A program made the translations under genes and the position numbers. Of a DNA stretch of 64,000 bases, positions 44,974 to 53,115 are shown one piece after another. Positions within the stretch are counted from its first letter, which is position 1; each line of letters starts with the position of its first letter. The DNA is from an uncultured Prevotella sp. (GTDB lineage: Bacteria; Bacteroidota; Bacteroidia; Bacteroidales; Bacteroidaceae), in assembly GCA_900540375.1 (NCBI GenBank), contig UQFS01000001.1:62001-126000 (forward strand). The letters run 5' to 3'. Under the pieces are notes generated by a model that saw only the letters and a program-made list of their open reading frames with translations, was not told the DNA's origin and searched no databases.

Positions 44974-46188
44974 ATGGAGAAACTGATAGAACGTCCGTAT
45001 TATATCAATATGATTCGTCCTTTTATCGGAAAGAACGTTATCAAGGTTCTGACAGGCCAACGCCGAGTAGGGAAGAGCTGCATTCTCAAGCAATTGACCT
45101 ACAAAATAGCACAGACCAATGCTGATGCCCATATTATATCTATCAACAAGGAATTGGAGGACTTCGCTTTCATTCATACACATGAAGATCTGAGCAAATA
45201 CGTGGGTGGGCAACTCAAGGCAGGGGCAGACAACTACCTTTTCATTGATGAAATACAGGACATAGAGAACTTTGAGGTTACGCTTAGAAGTCTGCAGGCT
45301 TCAGAGGCTTGCGACATCTACATCACTGGCGGTAATGCCAAGATGTTTTCCAGTGAGCTGTCTACACATCTCTCCGGTCGTTATGTGGAGTTTCATATTC
45401 ACAGTCTCAGCTACGAAGAGTTCTTGACGTTCCATCATCTGGAACCTTCTAATAAATCGTTGAGAGACTATTTGTTGTATGGGGGTATGCCTTATCTTAC
45501 CAATCTGCCTCTTGAGCGTGATGTCGTTTTTGAGTACCTGCAGAATGTCTATAATACCATACTTCTTAAAGATGTGGTAAAACGTGAGGGCATCCGTAAT
45601 GTTGAGTTCTTGGAGACTTTAGCTCTATACACAGCCGACAATGTAGGGGACCTGTTCTCAGCAAATAACATCAGCAAATACCTCAAATCTCAGCATGTTA
45701 AAACTTCACCCGTACAAATCATTAACTATCTGCGTGCTATGCAGAATGCTTTTTTGATACAGAAGGTAAGACGAGTGGACATCAATGGCTTACGTATGTT
45801 TGAAATTGGAGATAAATACTATTTTGAGGACCTGGGACTGCGCAACTGCCGTCTAAGTACTTCTGTCCGGCAAGACATTAACAAACTCATAGAAAATGCC
45901 ATTTACCTATATCTCTGTCAACAACGTTTCAAAGTGTTTACGGGACAAATGCCAGATGGTAAGGAAATAGACTTTGTCGGGCTTCATAGCGATCGTCGAA
46001 TCTATGTACAAGCTTCTTATCTTATGATGGACGAGGCTACACGCAATCGTGAGTTCGGCAATCTAAAATCGATCAGCGACAACTATCCCAAATATGTTGT
46101 CAGTCTGGATGAATGGACCAGTGGCAGTAATGTTGAAGGTATACAACATGTCCACCTCGGCGAATTCTTGCGGATGAAACTGACGTAA
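44974..46188 (+). CDS. AAA_14/DUF4143 ATPase
   Basis: The 404-residue protein belongs to the widespread AAA_14 plus DUF4143 group. Walker A is LTGQRRVGKSCILKQL and Walker B is YLFIDEIQDIENFE. Sensor-like YITGGNAKMFSSELSTHLSGRYVEF and LLYGGMPYL follow. The C-terminal half (LENAIYLYLCQQRFKVFTGQMPDGKEIDFV) resembles a degenerate PD-(D/E)XK fold, as is usual in DUF4143. Many copies occur per genome in Prevotella and archaea; function is not established, though defence or mobile-element links are often proposed. By eye the gene is more AT-rich than its neighbours, suggesting acquisition. It is flanked by an MFS gene and an MFS gene fragment. Confidence 0.85.
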   Translation: MEKLIERPYYINMIRPFIGKNVIKVLTGQRRVGKSCILKQLTYKIAQTNADAHIISINKELEDFAFIHTHEDLSKYVGGQLKAGADNYLFIDEIQDIENFEVTLRSLQASEACDIYITGGNAKMFSSELSTHLSGRYVEFHIHSLSYEEFLTFHHLEPSNKSLRDYLLYGGMPYLTNLPLERDVVFEYLQNVYNTILLKDVVKREGIRNVEFLETLALYTADNVGDLFSANNISKYLKSQHVKTSPVQIINYLRAMQNAFLIQKVRRVDINGLRMFEIGDKYYFEDLGLRNCRLSTSVRQDINKLIENAIYLYLCQQRFKVFTGQMPDGKEIDFVGLHSDRRIYVQASYLMMDEATRNREFGNLKSISDNYPKYVVSLDEWTSGSNVEGIQHVHLGEFLRMKLT

Positions 46189-46231
46189 AGACATTGTATC
46201 TCAGCCTTTATACTGATCAATGCCGCACGCG

Positions 46232-46310
46232 CTTGACATGGTGGCTGTGCCGTCCTTGGCACTTGTCGGCCGCAATGGATGGGTGTCAGCGTGTGCGTTG
46301 CTCATCATTT
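46232..46310 (+). pseudogene. Fragment of an MFS gene, near-copy of 43751-43829
   Basis: About 79 nt align without gaps to codons inside the MFS gene at 43490-44686, with roughly nine out of ten bases the same (shared words GGTGGCTGTGCCG and CTTGTCGGCCGCAATGG). The reading corresponds to VVAVPALALVGRNGW and following. It has no start or remainder and is a remnant. Its end overlaps the stop codon of the opposite-strand MFS gene. Confidence 0.85.
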
Positions 46311-47672
46311 CGCCCTTATATTCCCCAGTCTGCCATAACCCACCAATGCAACAAGTCCGATTCCCCCAGTTAGAAGGAAGGCGACATGAAAATGCGTGAG
46401 GACAGGAGTGGAAGGAAGGAGCAGCAACGAGCAACGCAGTGAGAGTGTCCCGAAGGCGATACCCAGTCCCGATGCCAACTGAAGCATAGTGCTGTAGAGC
46501 GTGTTGGCGGAACTCATCCACTCCTGCGGCATTTCCTGATAGGCAAGTGTGTGGAGCGTACTGAACTGAACCGAACGGAAGCATCCCATCAGAAAGAGAC
46601 AGAGCAATGTGAGCGTAAGGGGCAGAACACTGCCGACCAAGGCACAGCAGGCCGTAGAGACAGAGAGCAACAGTGCGTTGGAAAACAGGATGTTGCGGAA
46701 ACTCCACCGACGCATCATCCACACCGTGGCAGGCTTTGTCAGAAGATTGCCCAGCATTAGTGTCAGCAGCATCAGTCCAGAATGGAAGGCATTCAGGTGT
46801 AAAGCATCCTGAAACATTAACGGAAGCAGGTAAGGGGCAGCCCCAATGACCATAACGGACAGCAATCCCCACGACATGGGAATACCGAAACTGCGCACAC
46901 GCATCACAGAATAGTTGATGAGTGGCTGACTAATCTTTTGCGAATGAAGCACATTGACTACCAGTAGCAATCCTCCGCCCAACAGCAGCCCCAGTCCCTC
47001 AAGCCATGCCCTGTCACCACCGCCCACTCGCTCAAGTCCATACATGATGGCTGCAAAGGCAATGGCACTAAGCAGGAATCCCCACACATCGAGCTTCCGC
47101 CTTACCATACCGGGCGAACGCCTTGGCATATAGCGAAGCGAAAAGAAGAAGACTGCCATACCAACGGGGACATTGATAAAGAATATCCAATGCCATGAAA
47201 GCCAAGTTGTGAGCGCACCACCGACAAGCGGACCTACGACCGGAGCCACGAGCCCCGGAGTCGTTATCCATGCAATGACACTTACAAGTTCCTTTTTCTT
47301 GCAGTTTCCCAAGACGGCAAGCCGTCCCACAGGCACCATCATCGCTCCTGTCATGCCTTGTAGGAAGCGCATCAAGGCAAAGGAGACCACATCCCTGCAG
47401 AAGGCGCACAGCATGGAGAAACACACAAACCCTATGACCGCCAGTGAGAAGATAACACGAGTGCCGAAACGCTCTGCCATCCAGCCGCTGAGAGGGATAA
47501 ATACCGCCATTGCCATCATGTAGGAAGTAACACCAATACCCAGGTCGCTGCTGGCAACATGAAAGTCTGCCGCCATCTGCGGCAATGCCGTAACCAAAGC
47601 GGTGGAGTCAACGTACTCTATGAAAAAAACTGATGCCACAAGGATGATAATCCTCTTCAATCTCTTATCCAT
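46305..47672 (-). CDS. DHA2-type MFS multidrug transporter
   Basis: The 455-residue protein resembles EmrB/QacA-type drug:H+ antiporters (about 13-14 membrane segments). Marks are EYVDSTALVTALPQMAADF, GWMAERFGTRVIF (loop 2-3), RFLQGMTGAMMVPVGRLAVL and WITTPGLVAPVVGPLVGGALTTWLSWHWIFFINVPVG, the antiporter motif C and D5 region of the DHA2 family. It is oriented against the AAA/DUF4143 gene. Its TGA stop lies at the edge of the duplicated MFS fragment, so the last codons may have been changed by the rearrangement. A -7 box ends 8 nt before the start codon. Confidence 0.9.
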   Translation of the reverse strand: MDKRLKRIIILVASVFFIEYVDSTALVTALPQMAADFHVASSDLGIGVTSYMMAMAVFIPLSGWMAERFGTRVIFSLAVIGFVCFSMLCAFCRDVVSFALMRFLQGMTGAMMVPVGRLAVLGNCKKKELVSVIAWITTPGLVAPVVGPLVGGALTTWLSWHWIFFINVPVGMAVFFFSLRYMPRRSPGMVRRKLDVWGFLLSAIAFAAIMYGLERVGGGDRAWLEGLGLLLGGGLLLVVNVLHSQKISQPLINYSVMRVRSFGIPMSWGLLSVMVIGAAPYLLPLMFQDALHLNAFHSGLMLLTLMLGNLLTKPATVWMMRRWSFRNILFSNALLLSVSTACCALVGSVLPLTLTLLCLFLMGCFRSVQFSTLHTLAYQEMPQEWMSSANTLYSTMLQLASGLGIAFGTLSLRCSLLLLPSTPVLTHFHVAFLLTGGIGLVALVGYGRLGNIRAK

Positions 47673-47680
47673 ATCGGATA

Positions 47681-47688
47681 CAAAGGTA
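47681..47688 (-). promoter_or_regulatory. Predicted -7 box of the DHA2 transporter gene
   Basis: TACCTTTG on the minus strand, only 8 nt from the ATG at 47672, implying a very short leader. No exact -33 match was found. Confidence 0.45.
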
Positions 47689-47846
47689 AATAATTATAGT
47701 AGGCTCCACGCCAATTTTCATCGGTGCTTATTTCTTCTTTTAGAAGACAAAGGGGGCGTTATTCGTTACTGCTAATCTTGCCCAATATGGTTGCTGTTTT
47801 CATAGCTTACGCCCGAGAAGGAGAATGTCCACCTCTGCGAATTTTG

Positions 47847-48572
47847 CTACACCCTGTGGTAGGTCTCACTGAACGGCTGGCGGTAGCGGTCGCCCCATAC
47901 ACCGTCGGGTAGACGTACACCACAGGTGATGACCATGTTGATCTCTACCTTACGGGGCAAGCCGAGTGCCTTCTTGACCAGTAGGCTGTCGAAGCCTTCC
48001 AGCGGACAAGTGTCATATCCTGTCTCGCTCATGGCCAGCATGAAGGTCTGTACGGCTAGTGCGCAGCTCTTGTGCACCACCACACGCACATCACCTTCCG
48101 ACACTTGACGTACGATAGGGCGGCTGAGGCCAATGAGCTGAGCCAACAGTTTGCGCACCAAGCCCCAAAGTCCGAAGCCGCGCGAGTAGAGGAAGGGCAT
48201 CACCTTTCCATAGTAAGTGTCCCATTTCTTGATGCGCTTCTCCTGCTTCTCCTTCGGTGCATGACGTCGTTGGTTGCCCTCTTCAAACTTCCGGGTAGCT
48301 TCGGCGTGCTGCTTGTAGAGATCCTGTCGTGTGACGAAGACTACCATCTCCTGCGCCGAGCGTGCTGTGAGCTGGTCGAGGCAGGCATGGGCGAGCTTCT
48401 CTAATACAACTTTGTCGGTCACATGATAGGCTTCCCACAACTGCATGTTGGAACTCGTCGGAGCCAGCGTTGCCATCTTAATGCATTCTTTCACCCGTTC
48501 CGGATCAAGTGGCTTCTTTGGATCGTAGTGCCGGATGGCACGGCGGTGGTCCAATATCTCTTGTAAACTCAT
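47847..48572 (-). CDS. Nitroreductase family protein
   Basis: The 241-residue flavoprotein is of the NfsA/FRP-like nitroreductase superfamily. The N-terminal SLQEILDHRRAIRHYDPKKPLDPERVKECIKMATLAPTSSNMQLWEAYHV holds the FMN-binding RRxxRxYxP and APTSSNMQ motifs. C-terminal AVQTFMLAMSETGYDTCPLEGFDSLLVKKALGLPRKVEINMVITCGVR is typical. An insertion (residues about 90-150, rich in basic residues) lengthens it slightly. Substrates are probably quinones or nitro compounds, NAD(P)H dependent; the physiological role is unknown. It is monocistronic, with a -7 box 26 nt upstream. Confidence 0.88.
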   Translation of the reverse strand: MSLQEILDHRRAIRHYDPKKPLDPERVKECIKMATLAPTSSNMQLWEAYHVTDKVVLEKLAHACLDQLTARSAQEMVVFVTRQDLYKQHAEATRKFEEGNQRRHAPKEKQEKRIKKWDTYYGKVMPFLYSRGFGLWGLVRKLLAQLIGLSRPIVRQVSEGDVRVVVHKSCALAVQTFMLAMSETGYDTCPLEGFDSLLVKKALGLPRKVEINMVITCGVRLPDGVWGDRYRQPFSETYHRV

Positions 48573-48598
48573 AGTTGAATCGTTTATTGATGATGGTG

Positions 48599-48606
48599 CA
48601 AAGGTA
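48599..48606 (-). promoter_or_regulatory. Predicted -7 box of the nitroreductase gene
   Basis: TACCTTTG on the minus strand, 26 nt upstream of the start at 48572. Confidence 0.5.
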
Positions 48607-48704
48607 GGGAAAAGAACGTTATGAGTGCTTGTTCATTAAGACTATTTAAGACGTTCGTTGAGCCTATATAAGCGAAAAATAGTAGGAAACAGGAAACCTT
48701 TTAC

Positions 48705-48712
48705 TATCTTTG
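48705..48712 (+). promoter_or_regulatory. Predicted -7 box of the OMP-kinase-regulator operon
   Basis: TATCTTTG lies 30 nt upstream of the ATG at 48743. Confidence 0.5.
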
Positions 48713-48742
48713 CATTATAATAACAATTAAGTTGTAAGAAAG

Positions 48743-50833
48743 ATGAAAAGAATAGCTTTCATGATGGCATTGTGCCTTGCAGCCAGTACCACGTATGCAC
48801 AGAGTCAAAATGCAACGGTCAGCCATGCCGACTCGCTGCGCATGGACAGCATTGTGCATGCACTGCCAGAGGTGATGGTCAAAGGCGATCGCCCCATCGT
48901 GAAAGTAGTGGGCAGCAAGCTGACCTACGATATGCCACTGCTGCTCAAGAAGGAGAGCGTGGACAATGTCTATGACGCGCTGAAGCTCATCCCCGGCGTG
49001 ACTGACGACAATGGCTCGCTCACGTTGGCGGGCAATGCCTTTAATGTACTGATCAACGGCAAGCACTATCAGATGGATGCCGCTCAACTCAACGCACTGC
49101 TGAAGAGTCTTCCTGCCAGCAGACTGAAGCACGCCGAGGTAATGTACACCACGCCGGCCCGCTATGAGGTGCGTGGGGCGAGCATCAACCTCGACATCGC
49201 CTCCGACAGTTCACAGCCCGACGGATGGCAGGGAGAACTCACGGGAGCCTGGAACCAACAGCATGAGGCGATGTGGAGCGAAAAGGCCGGACTGATCTAT
49301 CATAAAGGAAAACTCGACTTCGATGTGAACTATCAACTCAATCATGGCAAGACCTACAGCATAACTGACGAGACCTCGCTTCACCATCTCGATGACGGGA
49401 CGACACACGACATTGAGACGCATGAGGCGCAGCGCAGTCGCGATCACGAGCATCTGTGGCGTATGGGGCTTGACTATGCCTTTACCGACAATCATCGGCT
49501 GAGTCTGAGCTACACCGGTAACTACGACACGGAACACGCATGCGAGGACGTGATGGGTAACGTGATGGCTACCAATGCTTATCGGACAAGAAAGACCATG
49601 CACGACGTGATGCTCGATTACCAGTTGCCTACGGGTACGAGGGTCAACGTGGAATACACCTATTATAATACGCCCTCGACACAGCAGCTCACCAGCACGC
49701 TGCCTACGGGTGAGCTCCACTTCGACACCGATGAGCACCAGCGCATCAACCGTTGGAAGTTCCACCTCGGGCAGGAGCACAGCCTTGCGGGCGGATGGGG
49801 ACTCAACTACGGCGTGCGTTATAGTCTTACCAATGACCACAGTTGGCAGACGTTCACGCCGACGGGCGACAACACCGCCGCCCATCCCGCCGATTCGTAC
49901 AGCCGTCAGAACGAGGACATCGTCAACATCTATGCCGGCACCAACGGCAAGATAGGAGAAAAACTCGACTTCGAGGCTTCGCTGGCCGCCGAATACTATC
50001 ACTCGCCGGTCTGGCACCAGTGGAATGTCTATCCCACGCTCTCTCTGACCTACATGCCCAATAGCAGTCACATGCTCCAACTCAACTTCAGCAGCGACAA
50101 AAAGTTCCCGGACTACTGGACGCTGCAGAGCTTCACGACGTACAGTAACGGCGGCTACAATGAAGTGGTGGGCAACCCCGGATTGAAGCCGTCGAGTGAC
50201 TATCAGACGCAGCTGGTCTATGTGCTGCACAATAAATATCAGTTCGTGGCGTGGTTCAACTACACCGACGATTACTTCACGCAGACACCTTATCAGCGCC
50301 ACGACCGGCTGACTGTGCAATACAAGTACCTCAACTTTGACTACTCGCAGCAGTGGGGCTTGCAGGCTTCCGTACCCCAGCACTTCGGCAACTGGCTTGA
50401 CAGCCGTCTGAGTGTCCTCGGCGTGTGGATGAAGGAGAAGTGCTCAGCATTTTATGACATTCCCTTCAACCGCGACATCGCTTGGGTGATGGTCAACCTG
50501 CGCAACAACTTCACGCTTGTGCCTGAGCATCTCTATATCAACCTCGACGGCATGATACGCTCCAAGGCCCATCAGGCCATCTACGACCTGCCTGCCTCGG
50601 GCAATGTCGATGTGGGACTGAAATACATCTTCTGGAAGAAGCGGGCCACACTCCACGTGTTCTGCAACGACATCTTCCAGACTTTCGGCATCGACCCTGT
50701 CATCCGCTACGGCAACCAGAATATGAAGATGGACTTCTCGTGCTACCGGCAGGTGGGCGTGTCGCTGGTCTATAAGTTTGGAGGATACAAGGACAAGAGC
50801 AAAGAAGTCGACACGTCGAGGTTTAAGCAATGA
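48743..50833 (+). CDS. TonB-dependent-receptor-like outer-membrane beta-barrel protein
   Basis: The 696-residue protein starts with a signal peptide (KRIAFMMALCLAASTTYAQ). A plug-like region follows (LPEVMVKGDRPIVKVVGSKLTYDMP, YDALKLIPGVT, VLINGKHY and PASRLKHAEVMYTTPARYEVRGASINLDI), then a long C-terminal barrel of the OMP_b-brl_3 type ending VGVSLVYKFGGYK. There is no N-terminal carboxypeptidase-regulatory-like domain and no SusD neighbour. Its stop overlaps the start of the histidine kinase gene (ATGA), so the barrel, kinase and regulator form one operon. It is probably involved in signalling or envelope uptake; the ligand is unknown. Confidence 0.85.
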   Translation: MKRIAFMMALCLAASTTYAQSQNATVSHADSLRMDSIVHALPEVMVKGDRPIVKVVGSKLTYDMPLLLKKESVDNVYDALKLIPGVTDDNGSLTLAGNAFNVLINGKHYQMDAAQLNALLKSLPASRLKHAEVMYTTPARYEVRGASINLDIASDSSQPDGWQGELTGAWNQQHEAMWSEKAGLIYHKGKLDFDVNYQLNHGKTYSITDETSLHHLDDGTTHDIETHEAQRSRDHEHLWRMGLDYAFTDNHRLSLSYTGNYDTEHACEDVMGNVMATNAYRTRKTMHDVMLDYQLPTGTRVNVEYTYYNTPSTQQLTSTLPTGELHFDTDEHQRINRWKFHLGQEHSLAGGWGLNYGVRYSLTNDHSWQTFTPTGDNTAAHPADSYSRQNEDIVNIYAGTNGKIGEKLDFEASLAAEYYHSPVWHQWNVYPTLSLTYMPNSSHMLQLNFSSDKKFPDYWTLQSFTTYSNGGYNEVVGNPGLKPSSDYQTQLVYVLHNKYQFVAWFNYTDDYFTQTPYQRHDRLTVQYKYLNFDYSQQWGLQASVPQHFGNWLDSRLSVLGVWMKEKCSAFYDIPFNRDIAWVMVNLRNNFTLVPEHLYINLDGMIRSKAHQAIYDLPASGNVDVGLKYIFWKKRATLHVFCNDIFQTFGIDPVIRYGNQNMKMDFSCYRQVGVSLVYKFGGYKDKSKEVDTSRFKQ

Positions 50834-52278
50834 GGTGGAGAAGCATACTTATCGCCATCGCCATCGCACTGTTGGCCGTCACCGGCCTGCAGTGCTTTTG
50901 GCTTTTCCGGCAGTACAGCACGCAGCACACGCGGTTGCGCCAACAGCTTGACGATGCCATCGCCGAATGCGACTATGGGGAGCTGCTAATCCGTGGCCGG
51001 CGTATCTATCATAAGCAGATGACGGCGGAGTATACATTTGGTGAACAGGATAAGCAACGGGAACAATTGTGGAGGGCGATACACACAGAGCGGAAAGGAG
51101 ACTTTGTCAAGAAGACCACTATAGAGAAATACAAGTTGGTGAAGTCCGACAGTGCCAAGGACGGTAAGAATAAGACGCTCCCTCTCGATACTGCCAAGTC
51201 CCATCCCTTTGCCTCCATCATCAAAGAGATGCGTAGAGGACTGCATCAGGTGATGGACACTGCCGCTGTACCGGAAGCGGCTACTTTCTACAATCTGCTG
51301 GACACGAAGATGGCTACTTATGGCTTGGACGGAAAGATGTGCGTGGAGCTGTGGAAAGACAATCGGATGATTACGCATATAGATGGGATAGACTACAGTC
51401 ACAACCACGCTGTGGAGATTGGCCGGTTGCAGTGGGACGTAGACGATCATACCCTTGGCTACCGCGTGTTTTGTGTACCTTTGGGGGGGATCGTACTTAG
51501 CAACATGGCGGGCGTCATCGGCATGTCTGCGGTTGTCATCCTTTTGTTGTTGATGGTGTTCTGGATGTTGGGACGTACCATCCGCGAGTTGCAAACTGTC
51601 GACGAGATGAAGAGCGACTTTGTCAACAACATGACGCACGAACTGAAGACGCCCATCTCCGTGGCCTATGCCGCCAACGACGCCCTGCTACACTTCGACC
51701 AGTCGCTGCCCAAGGAGAAGCAGACCGAATACTTGAAGATTGCTTTGCAGCAACTCAAGAAGCTCGGGCAGCTCGTGGAGCAGATTCTCCAGATGACCAT
51801 GGAGCGGCGCGCGACATTGCAGCTCGACATGGAACAAGTCGACGCAGTGCCCATCATCGGAAAGCTGATAGAGGAATATCGGTTGAAGGCCGATAAGCCC
51901 GTGACCTTCCGTGTAGTGGGTGCCGACAAACATCCTACCGTGTACGCTGACGCGGCGCAGTTGCAGCACGTCGTGAGCAACCTCTTGGACAACGCCTTGA
52001 AGTATTCGGGGGCTACCGTCACTATCTCCATTGGTCTGCAAGCAGGGAAAATCACAGTGGCTGACAATGGCATAGGTATCGCCAAGGAGAAGCAGAACTA
52101 TATCTTCGACAAGTTCTACCGCGTGCCGCAGGGCAACCTCCACGATGTCAAGGGCTATGGTCTCGGACTCTACTATGTTCGCAACATCATGGAGCGCATG
52201 GGTGGTGAGGTCAGTGTCAGGAGTGCGGTGGGTCGTGGCACGAAGTTCACATTGCTATTCAGTCAAAACAATCAGTAA
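50830..52278 (+). CDS. Membrane sensor histidine kinase
   Basis: The 482-residue kinase has a first membrane segment at about 5-27 (ILIAIAIALLAVTGLQCFWLF). A periplasmic sensor region of about 190 residues follows, then a second membrane segment (MAGVIGMSAVVILLLLMVFWML). The HisKA domain has phosphoacceptor H270 in VNNMTHELKTPIS. The HATPase domain has N box NLLDNALKYSG, G1 DNGIGI, F box and G2 GYGLGLYYV, VGRGTKFTLLF. It overlaps the outer-membrane barrel gene by 4 nt and precedes its regulator by 7 nt. The sensor domain has no recognised name, so the stimulus is unknown. Confidence 0.94.
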   Translation: MRWRSILIAIAIALLAVTGLQCFWLFRQYSTQHTRLRQQLDDAIAECDYGELLIRGRRIYHKQMTAEYTFGEQDKQREQLWRAIHTERKGDFVKKTTIEKYKLVKSDSAKDGKNKTLPLDTAKSHPFASIIKEMRRGLHQVMDTAAVPEAATFYNLLDTKMATYGLDGKMCVELWKDNRMITHIDGIDYSHNHAVEIGRLQWDVDDHTLGYRVFCVPLGGIVLSNMAGVIGMSAVVILLLLMVFWMLGRTIRELQTVDEMKSDFVNNMTHELKTPISVAYAANDALLHFDQSLPKEKQTEYLKIALQQLKKLGQLVEQILQMTMERRATLQLDMEQVDAVPIIGKLIEEYRLKADKPVTFRVVGADKHPTVYADAAQLQHVVSNLLDNALKYSGATVTISIGLQAGKITVADNGIGIAKEKQNYIFDKFYRVPQGNLHDVKGYGLGLYYVRNIMERMGGEVSVRSAVGRGTKFTLLFSQNNQ

Positions 52279-52285
52279 CAGAAAG

Positions 52286-52993
52286 ATGGAAAAGATAAAG
52301 GTATTGTTGGTCGAGGACGAGCAGTCGCTGGCCATGATCATGAAGGACACGATGGAGCCCACGGGCATGAGCGTCACTCTTGCCGCCGACGGTGAGGAGG
52401 GCCTCCGTGCGTTTTTTGCCGACAAGCCCGACGTGCTCGTTACCGACGTGATGATGCCACGTATGGACGGCTTCGAGATGGTGAGGCGTATCCGTGAGCA
52501 AGACAAGCTGACGCCCGTACTCTTTCTCACGGCTCGCTCATCGGTCAACGATGTGGTCAATGGTTTCAAGATGGGTGGCGACGACTATCTGAAGAAACCG
52601 TTTAGCCTGCAGGAGTTCATGGCGCGTGTCAGTCGTTTGGCTGAGCGGCAGCAGCTTTATCGCCAGTCCTCATCATCGGAGCCGGAAGATGATGACCACT
52701 GGATAGGCATTGGAACCTATCGTCTCAATTCCGTCACACAACAATTGGCTTGGCAGGAACATGTGGAAGAGCTGTCGCACCGCGAGGCCGAACTGCTGCG
52801 GATGTTAGCCGAGCATGTCAATGATGTGGTGGAGTCGCACGACATCCTCTTAGCATTGTGGGGCGACGATACGCTTTTCAACGGGCGCAGCTTGCAAGTG
52901 TTTATTACCAAGCTGCGCCATCGCTTAGAGCATGACCCGCAGTTGCGCATCGTCAATGTACGCGGCATCGGTTACAAGCTCATCATCTCTTGA
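52286..52993 (+). CDS. OmpR/PhoB-family response regulator
   Basis: The 235-residue regulator begins MEKIKVLLVEDEQSLAMIMKDTM at 52286; an in-frame ATG at 52145 lies inside the kinase gene and would add an unrelated 47-residue extension. The receiver domain has the acidic pair in VEDE, phosphoacceptor D54 in VLVTDVMMPRMDGFEM, and Lys in GGDDYLKKPFSLQEF. The winged-helix DNA-binding domain has LSHREAELLRMLAEHVNDVV, GRSLQVFITKLRHRLEHDP and VRGIGYKL. Its cognate kinase is immediately upstream. It probably controls the operon itself and perhaps nearby envelope genes. Confidence 0.95.
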   Translation: MEKIKVLLVEDEQSLAMIMKDTMEPTGMSVTLAADGEEGLRAFFADKPDVLVTDVMMPRMDGFEMVRRIREQDKLTPVLFLTARSSVNDVVNGFKMGGDDYLKKPFSLQEFMARVSRLAERQQLYRQSSSSEPEDDDHWIGIGTYRLNSVTQQLAWQEHVEELSHREAELLRMLAEHVNDVVESHDILLALWGDDTLFNGRSLQVFITKLRHRLEHDPQLRIVNVRGIGYKLIIS

Positions 52994-53049
52994 CGAGCTT
53001 TTGTTTCATAGCCTTTGAAATAACGGAAGCAAATCGAAGGAACAAACAG

Positions 53050-53090
53050 AGCATCCATAGTCTGAGCGTTTTCAGACCATGGATGCTTTT
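53050..53090. terminator. Terminator between the regulator and second barrel gene
   Basis: AGCATCCATAGTCTGA (53050-53065) pairs with TCAGACCATGGATGCT (53072-53087) with one mismatch, ending in TTTT. It serves the + strand operon and lies at the end of the convergent minus operon too. Confidence 0.8.
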
Positions 53091-53115
53091 GCTGTTTTGA
53101 ATAGAGTCGGATGGA

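Noticed and set aside
52145..52285. Longer start for the response regulator
   Set aside because: The extension lies wholly inside the kinase gene in another frame and has no receiver-domain homology; the ATG at 52286 matches the family start.
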